Below are positions 8,292 to 11,010 of a stretch of 11,010 bases of DNA, in pieces. Location: assembly GCA_030615145.1 (NCBI GenBank), contig JAUWZT010000115.1, forward strand, positions 1-11,010, read 5' to 3'. Below the pieces are notes generated by a model. The model was not told where the DNA came from. It did no database searches and was given only the letters and a program-made list of their open reading frames with translations. A program made the position numbers and the translations under genes. The stretch comes from Promethearchaeota archaeon (GTDB taxonomy: Archaea > Asgardarchaeota > Lokiarchaeia > Sigyniarchaeales > SOKP01). How positions within the stretch are numbered: the stretch's first letter is position 1; each line of letters begins with the position of its first letter.

Positions 8292-8618
8292 ATTCCTAAC
8301 TTTACATTATTTTTACACTATTTGGTTCTTTTCTTTATTGGCAAAATGTTCTTTAAGCTTTTTTAAATGAGTAAAATTGTCATTTTAATATTAAATATAT
8401 GAGGAAAAAACTTGTATTTAAATATTATTATATATATTTTTTGAAGCTTTCGTTTTATTTATCATATTCCTCACTTTACATTATTTTTACACTATTATGT
8501 TCTTTTCTTTATTGGCAAAATGTTCTTTAAGCTTTTTTAAATGAGTAAGATTATCATTTTAATATTAAATATATGAGGAAAAAACTTGTATTTAAATATT
8601 ATTACATATATTTTTTGA
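8263..8618. repeat. 174-bp tandem duplication covering the kinase leader and start codon
   Basis: Two head-to-tail copies of a 174-bp unit occupy 8263-8436 and 8437-8610, followed by the first 8 bp of a third (TTTTTTGA, 8611-8618). By eye the copies differ at six positions with no indel (about 97% identical), for example A8298 against C8472, which points to a recent event. The unit contains, on the minus strand, the first ten codons of the kinase gene, its start codon and about 145 bp of leader. The copy nearer the kinase (8263-8436) serves the intact gene; the outer copy leaves a truncated start. The 8-bp TTTTTTGA at each junction is a plausible crossover site. Confidence 0.95.
8418..8465 (-). 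other. Decoy upstream ORF created by the duplication
   Basis: In the outer copy of the tandem repeat, the kinase start codon is preserved at 8463-8465. Translation from it gives MINKTKASKNIYNNI and then TAA: the first nine residues are those of the kinase, the rest come from the copied leader. The outer copy has GTGAGGAAT before the ATG where the working copy has GTTAGGAAT, so its ribosome-binding match is if anything better. If the leader is transcribed from upstream, this 15-codon frame could compete for ribosomes. Nothing shows that it is expressed. Confidence 0.4.
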
Positions 8619-8643
8619 CACACAAATAAACCATAAAAGCATT

Positions 8644-8669
8644 ATTCGTGAAAGATTAATTTCACGAAT
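8644..8669. repeat. Perfect 10-bp inverted repeat
   Basis: ATTCGTGAAA (8644-8653) and TTTCACGAAT (8660-8669) are perfect reverse complements around the 6-nt loop GATTAA. It lies about 100 bp past the stop of the gelsolin-like gene and about 25 bp outside the tandem duplication. It could be a second terminator stem, an RNA-processing site or an operator for the kinase gene. Confidence 0.6.
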
Positions 8670-8734
8670 GTTTTAACATACACTAATAATATTTAGAATT
8701 AGTTCTACATATTATGGCTTAAACTTTTAATTTG

Positions 8735-8757
8735 GTTTCTATAATTATTATAGAAAC
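8735..8757 (-). terminator. Hairpin directly after the gelsolin-like gene
   Basis: GTTTCTATAA and TTATAGAAAC form a perfect 10-bp stem with a 3-nt loop, starting 11 nt beyond the stop codon of the minus-strand gelsolin-like gene. The position suggests a 3'-end stabiliser or terminator. The minus-strand sequence after the stem is A-rich rather than U-rich, so it is not a classical U-tract terminator. Confidence 0.5.
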
Positions 8758-8768
8758 TTCAATTTATT

Positions 8769-9077
8769 TCATCCTAAACCTGCTATTTCTTTAAATTTGG
8801 GAGGTTCGTCTCCTTCATCAACAGCTGAGATTTTAAAATCTACTCCATATTTATCTCGAATTTTTGGTGCTTTTTGAGTTGCTATAAACTTCATTCTTAT
8901 AGTTGCATTGCTGCCATGCCAAATCCAAATCTCTTTATCTATTGGATCCACAATTATGTAAATAGAATTTAAGTCTAATAGTGCATGTATGGGGCTATCT
9001 TCAATTTCTATTGCCGCGAAATCTTCTTTTTCTTCGTCTATTTTAAATAGTAGAAACTGTTTTTCCAACATACTCAT
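8769..9077 (-). CDS. Single-domain gelsolin-like protein
   Basis: This 102-residue protein matches one gelsolin/villin homology domain across its length. A strand region (SIYIIVDPIDKEIWIWHGS, 38-56) corresponds to the usual vYilD-x-eiyxWxG; a helix follows (ATIRMKFIATQKAPKIRDKYG), then VDEGDEPPKFKEI (86-98) for the xxEGxEPxxFxxx ending. The stretch GSN...ATQ...IRD closely follows the second domain of animal gelsolin. Gelsolin domains bind actin, usually with calcium. Here the helix glutamate that coordinates calcium is Met62, so the usual site may be altered or lost. Asgard archaea are known to encode gelsolin-type proteins that act on actin; one- or two-domain forms are ancestral-like. The ATG at 9077 gives MSM; ATG at 9071 is an alternative, and neither has a clear Shine-Dalgarno. 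The gene is divergent from the reductase and stops with TGA. Confidence 0.82.
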   Translation of the reverse strand: MSMLEKQFLLFKIDEEKEDFAAIEIEDSPIHALLDLNSIYIIVDPIDKEIWIWHGSNATIRMKFIATQKAPKIRDKYGVDFKISAVDEGDEPPKFKEIAGLG

Positions 9078-9241
9078 GATCTAATTAATTTAGTAATTCA
9101 ATTTTATTGCTAAAAATATCGATTCAATTGAATTCGTTCTAATGATTTAATATGCAATTTTAGTTTTTAAGCTTTTTCTATGAAAATATACAATACCTAA
9201 ATTTATCTTGAATTAATTTACTTTAAATTAAAACTTAAAAC

Positions 9242-9249
9242 TATAAATA
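9242..9249 (+). promoter_or_regulatory. TATA box candidate for the reductase gene
   Basis: TATAAATA lies in the 246-bp divergent spacer, about 75 nt before the GTG start, preceded by an A-rich stretch that could serve as a BRE. It would give a leader of about 50 nt. A nearer AT-rich box (TTTTTATAG, 9282-9290) is an alternative. The rest of the spacer shows nothing else distinctive. Confidence 0.35.
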
Positions 9250-9323
9250 AAAAAACGGGTTAATTATTGATCATATTATTATTTTTATAGGATAAAGAAT
9301 AGAAGTCATATCAAATAAATCAG

Positions 9324-10511
9324 GTGAATAAAATATCTCAACAAAGTGTTGATTACGATGTTAGCATAGTTGGTGGAGGTCCAGGTGGATCTACTGCGGG
9401 TTATTTGTTAAAGAGACTTGGACTCAATGTACAGATAATCGATAAAGATATATTTCCTCGACAAAAGCTATGTGGAGGCATCCTTACTTTTAAAACTTTT
9501 AAGCTATTAAAGAGAGTATTCGGTGAAACGGTAGAATCACTTCTGGATAAACACATTATAAATTTTTCAACGAATCGTTTTGAAATTAATTATAAAGTAA
9601 AAAGGATTATGTCAAACAATATTTCCCAGTTTCCTTTTTATTTAGTGGACAGGAAAGTATATGATAATTTCCTTTTGGACAAGGCGAAGGAAGCAGGTGT
9701 AGATGTAATCGAAGGAGATAAAGTCGAGAAGGTAAATTTAAACACTTGTGAAATAAGTTTATCGAAAGGTGATAAATTCAAATCAAATTTTATCATAGGT
9801 GCTGATGGAGCTAATAGCATAGTAAAGCAAGAATTTATCCGTAATCGAATAATTAGAAAAGAGCAATGGAATTATAATTTAGCTACAGGACTTGAGTGTT
9901 TTATCGATAGAAAGGATATAGATAAAAATCTTTTTAATTATCCTATGATTTCATTTGGGTTTTTAAAATATGGATATAATTGGTTGTTTCCAAATAAAGA
10001 TAAAGTAATTCTTGGCGTTGGAGGTCTCATTAGAAAAAATAAAGGCTATTTTAAAAAAGCGTTGCACAATTTCATATCTGCGTTGGGTATAAATCCAGAA
10101 GTTGTTTCCGAAATATCTGGGCACCCCATCCCCTATGGAAATTTCAAGGTCACTCCTATTTATAAAAATAAAGTAATTTTAATAGGTGATGCAGCGGGTA
10201 TCGCTGACCCGTTTTGGGGCGAGGGAATATATTACTCACAAAAGACCGCTGAATTCGCCTCTTACGCAATTTTAAAAAACCTGCAAAACATAAAAAAAAC
10301 TACCACATTCTATTTACATTTATTAACTAAATATCTTTATTCGGAGTTTAAATACACGCTGAAATTAAGATGGGTTATTTTTAATCAAGTTAATGCTCTA
10401 TTAAAGTACTATCCCACGCATTTATTGTTAAAAATGATGAGAGAAAAATTAATAGAAGTAACACAAGGGATTAGATCTTATAGGTGGTTTCGATTAAAAG
10501 ATTTCTTCTAA
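9324..10511 (+). CDS. Geranylgeranyl reductase family FAD-dependent oxidoreductase
   Basis: The 395-residue flavoprotein belongs to the geranylgeranyl reductase family. In archaea this family saturates the isoprenoid chains of membrane ether lipids; plant and bacterial members act on chlorophyll or other prenyl chains. The N-terminal dinucleotide fold is VSIVGGGPGGSTAGYLL (13-29), followed by the acidic end of strand 2 (IIDK, 38-41). KLCGGIL (48-54) is the conserved PxxKxCGG-type region. The second FAD contacts are FIIGADGANS (157-165) and VILIGDAAGIADPFWGEGI (284-302); YNWLFPNKDKVILGVGG (218-234) matches the family's YxWxFPxxxxxxVG block. Length is typical. GTG at 9324 is the only canonical start in frame after the TAG at 9300, and it sits inside AGGTGA, which would normally be the Shine-Dalgarno itself. 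It is transcribed divergently from the gelsolin-like gene. The exact substrate cannot be told from sequence. Confidence 0.9.
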   Translation: MNKISQQSVDYDVSIVGGGPGGSTAGYLLKRLGLNVQIIDKDIFPRQKLCGGILTFKTFKLLKRVFGETVESLLDKHIINFSTNRFEINYKVKRIMSNNISQFPFYLVDRKVYDNFLLDKAKEAGVDVIEGDKVEKVNLNTCEISLSKGDKFKSNFIIGADGANSIVKQEFIRNRIIRKEQWNYNLATGLECFIDRKDIDKNLFNYPMISFGFLKYGYNWLFPNKDKVILGVGGLIRKNKGYFKKALHNFISALGINPEVVSEISGHPIPYGNFKVTPIYKNKVILIGDAAGIADPFWGEGIYYSQKTAEFASYAILKNLQNIKKTTTFYLHLLTKYLYSEFKYTLKLRWVIFNQVNALLKYYPTHLLLKMMREKLIEVTQGIRSYRWFRLKDFF

Positions 10512-10575
10512 CTTGGAGCGTTCTACTATTAATAAGTAATAATCAGTACTTGACTAAATAAATAAAAAATTACTC

Positions 10576-10758
10576 TTATTCCTTAATTCCTTCGTTTTCT
10601 TTTAGCACTTCTGAAGTACTTTTCTTTTCTTCAATGGCTAAAAATGTTCGATTTGCCAAAATTGTCTAAATCGTCTTTACTAAATTTTAAATTATATTCA
10701 GCACGTTCGAAAGCGTCACTACAATTTTCTTTCCATTATATCGGGGGCAACGGATATC
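10576..10758 (-). pseudogene. Possible decayed minus-strand coding remnant
   Basis: Between the reductase and the last gene, the minus strand carries three protein-like segments split between two frames. The first starts at 10758 (DIRCPRYNGKK); the second, one frame away, begins near 10729 (ENCSDAFERAEYNLKFSKD); the last, back in the first frame, reads NRTFLAIEEKKSTSEV and ends with TAA at 10576-10578. Together they resemble the C-terminal end of one protein interrupted by two indels, though no family is recognised. No start codon is visible, so the 5' part has gone or was never here. Composition alone could produce such segments in AT-rich DNA, so this is tentative. Confidence 0.3.
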
Positions 10759-10844
10759 TGTCATTTTTCAATTACCGATCACATTCTTTATAAATAATAA
10801 TATCTTAATATTTAAAAGATATCTTTAAGAAAATTAAAGAGAGT

Positions 10845-10848
10845 GGTG
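10845..10848 (+). promoter_or_regulatory. Shine-Dalgarno site for the right-edge gene
   Basis: GGTG lies 7 nt before the ATG at 10856, the expected spacing. It argues that this ATG is a real start even though the downstream frame is broken in the poly(A) runs. Confidence 0.5.
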
Positions 10849-10855
10849 TAAATCA

Positions 10856-11010
10856 ATGCAGAAATCAAAAAAAAAATCAAAAAAAAAAAGATTTTGCTGA
10901 TTATTCTACTTATTTCAATGTTTATCGTAATTCCAAATTTGTTAATAAGTATACAGAGAGATATCGAAATTCTCAATGACGAAAAGAATCCTAACATGAT
11001 TATTAATACA
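10856..11010 (+). CDS. Membrane-anchored protein, 5' end, with a frameshift in poly(A)
   Basis: From the ATG at 10856 the frame reads MQKSKKKSKKKRFC and stops at TGA (10898). The adjacent frame, open from 10852 to the right edge, contains a clear signal anchor: lysines, then ILLIILLISMFIVIPNLLI, then a polar stretch (QRDIEILNDEKNPN). Joining the two requires one extra A (or a -1 slip) within the runs of 10 and 11 A residues at 10867-10876 and 10879-10889. The joined product would start with a strongly basic tail followed by one membrane helix, as expected for a protein anchored in the cytoplasmic membrane with its bulk outside. The rest lies beyond the window, so the family is unknown. The break may be an assembly error in a homopolymer or real slippage. 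A TTG start at 10894 without a Shine-Dalgarno is the alternative. Confidence 0.5.

Larger units (their letters stand above)
10512..10855. other. Spacer between the reductase and the last gene
   Basis: These 344 bp contain no intact gene. The first 60 bp after the reductase stop are AT-rich, followed by T-rich stretches (about 10571-10602) that could terminate the reductase transcript. The middle holds the possible minus-strand coding remnant (10576-10758). The last 100 bp are AT-rich and probably contain the promoter of the gene beginning at 10856. Confidence 0.45.

Noticed and set aside
8263..8618. CRISPR array or mobile-element ends
   Set aside because: Only two long copies, directly abutting with no spacers, no transposase and no terminal inverted repeats; a simple tandem duplication explains it.
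10812..10997. Minus-strand membrane-protein-like frame at the right edge
   Set aside because: It is the complement of the plus-strand poly(A) and hydrophobic-helix region, giving artificial Phe/Ile/Leu runs. The plus strand has a Shine-Dalgarno site, an ATG and a sensible signal-anchor pattern.

Overview
The window most likely comes from an Asgard archaeon (Promethearchaeati, Lokiarchaeia-like). This rests on gene content and base composition, not on a marker gene. Clearly archaeal genes (a UPF0147 protein and a geranylgeranyl-reductase-family flavoprotein of ether-lipid type) sit beside eukaryote-like ones: a Ras/Rab-type GTPase fused to a longin-like domain, and a single gelsolin-type domain. 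The DNA is AT-rich with long AT-rich spacers. Starts are mixed ATG, GTG and TTG, some with GGTG-type Shine-Dalgarno sites.

Layout: 2-217 (+) is the 3' end of a macrodomain gene. 532-3435 (+) is a phosphoenolpyruvate synthase whose frame is interrupted once, by a TGA at codon 59; it carries a long charged helical C-terminal tail. 3580-3861 (+) is a UPF0147 protein. The following spacer holds a GC-rich island (about 3941-4049) that looks like a structured, tRNA-like RNA. 4200-5237 (+) is the longin-GTPase. It converges on a minus-strand two-component pair: a soluble histidine kinase with five predicted PAS domains (5664-8291) and a receiver-only response regulator (5291-5671) that overlaps it by 8 bp. 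Upstream of the kinase is a 174-bp tandem duplication that copies its leader, start codon and first codons. Then come two perfect hairpins and the gelsolin-like gene (8769-9077, minus). A divergent spacer leads to the FAD-dependent reductase (9324-10511, +). The last 500 bp hold a probable decayed minus-strand gene and the 5' end of a membrane-anchored protein whose frame breaks at two poly(A) runs.

Working together: PEP synthase drives pyruvate to PEP (gluconeogenesis) and the reductase fits saturation of isoprenoid lipids. The GTPase and gelsolin domain belong to the eukaryote-like membrane and actin toolkit of Asgard archaea. The kinase and regulator form one translationally linked signalling unit. 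Apart from that pair I see no strong multi-gene operon. The points most worth a second look are the in-frame TGA in ppsA, the GC-rich RNA candidate, the promoter/start duplication upstream of the kinase, the lone gelsolin domain lacking a calcium-ligand glutamate, the longin-GTPase fusion and the poly(A) frameshift at the right edge.
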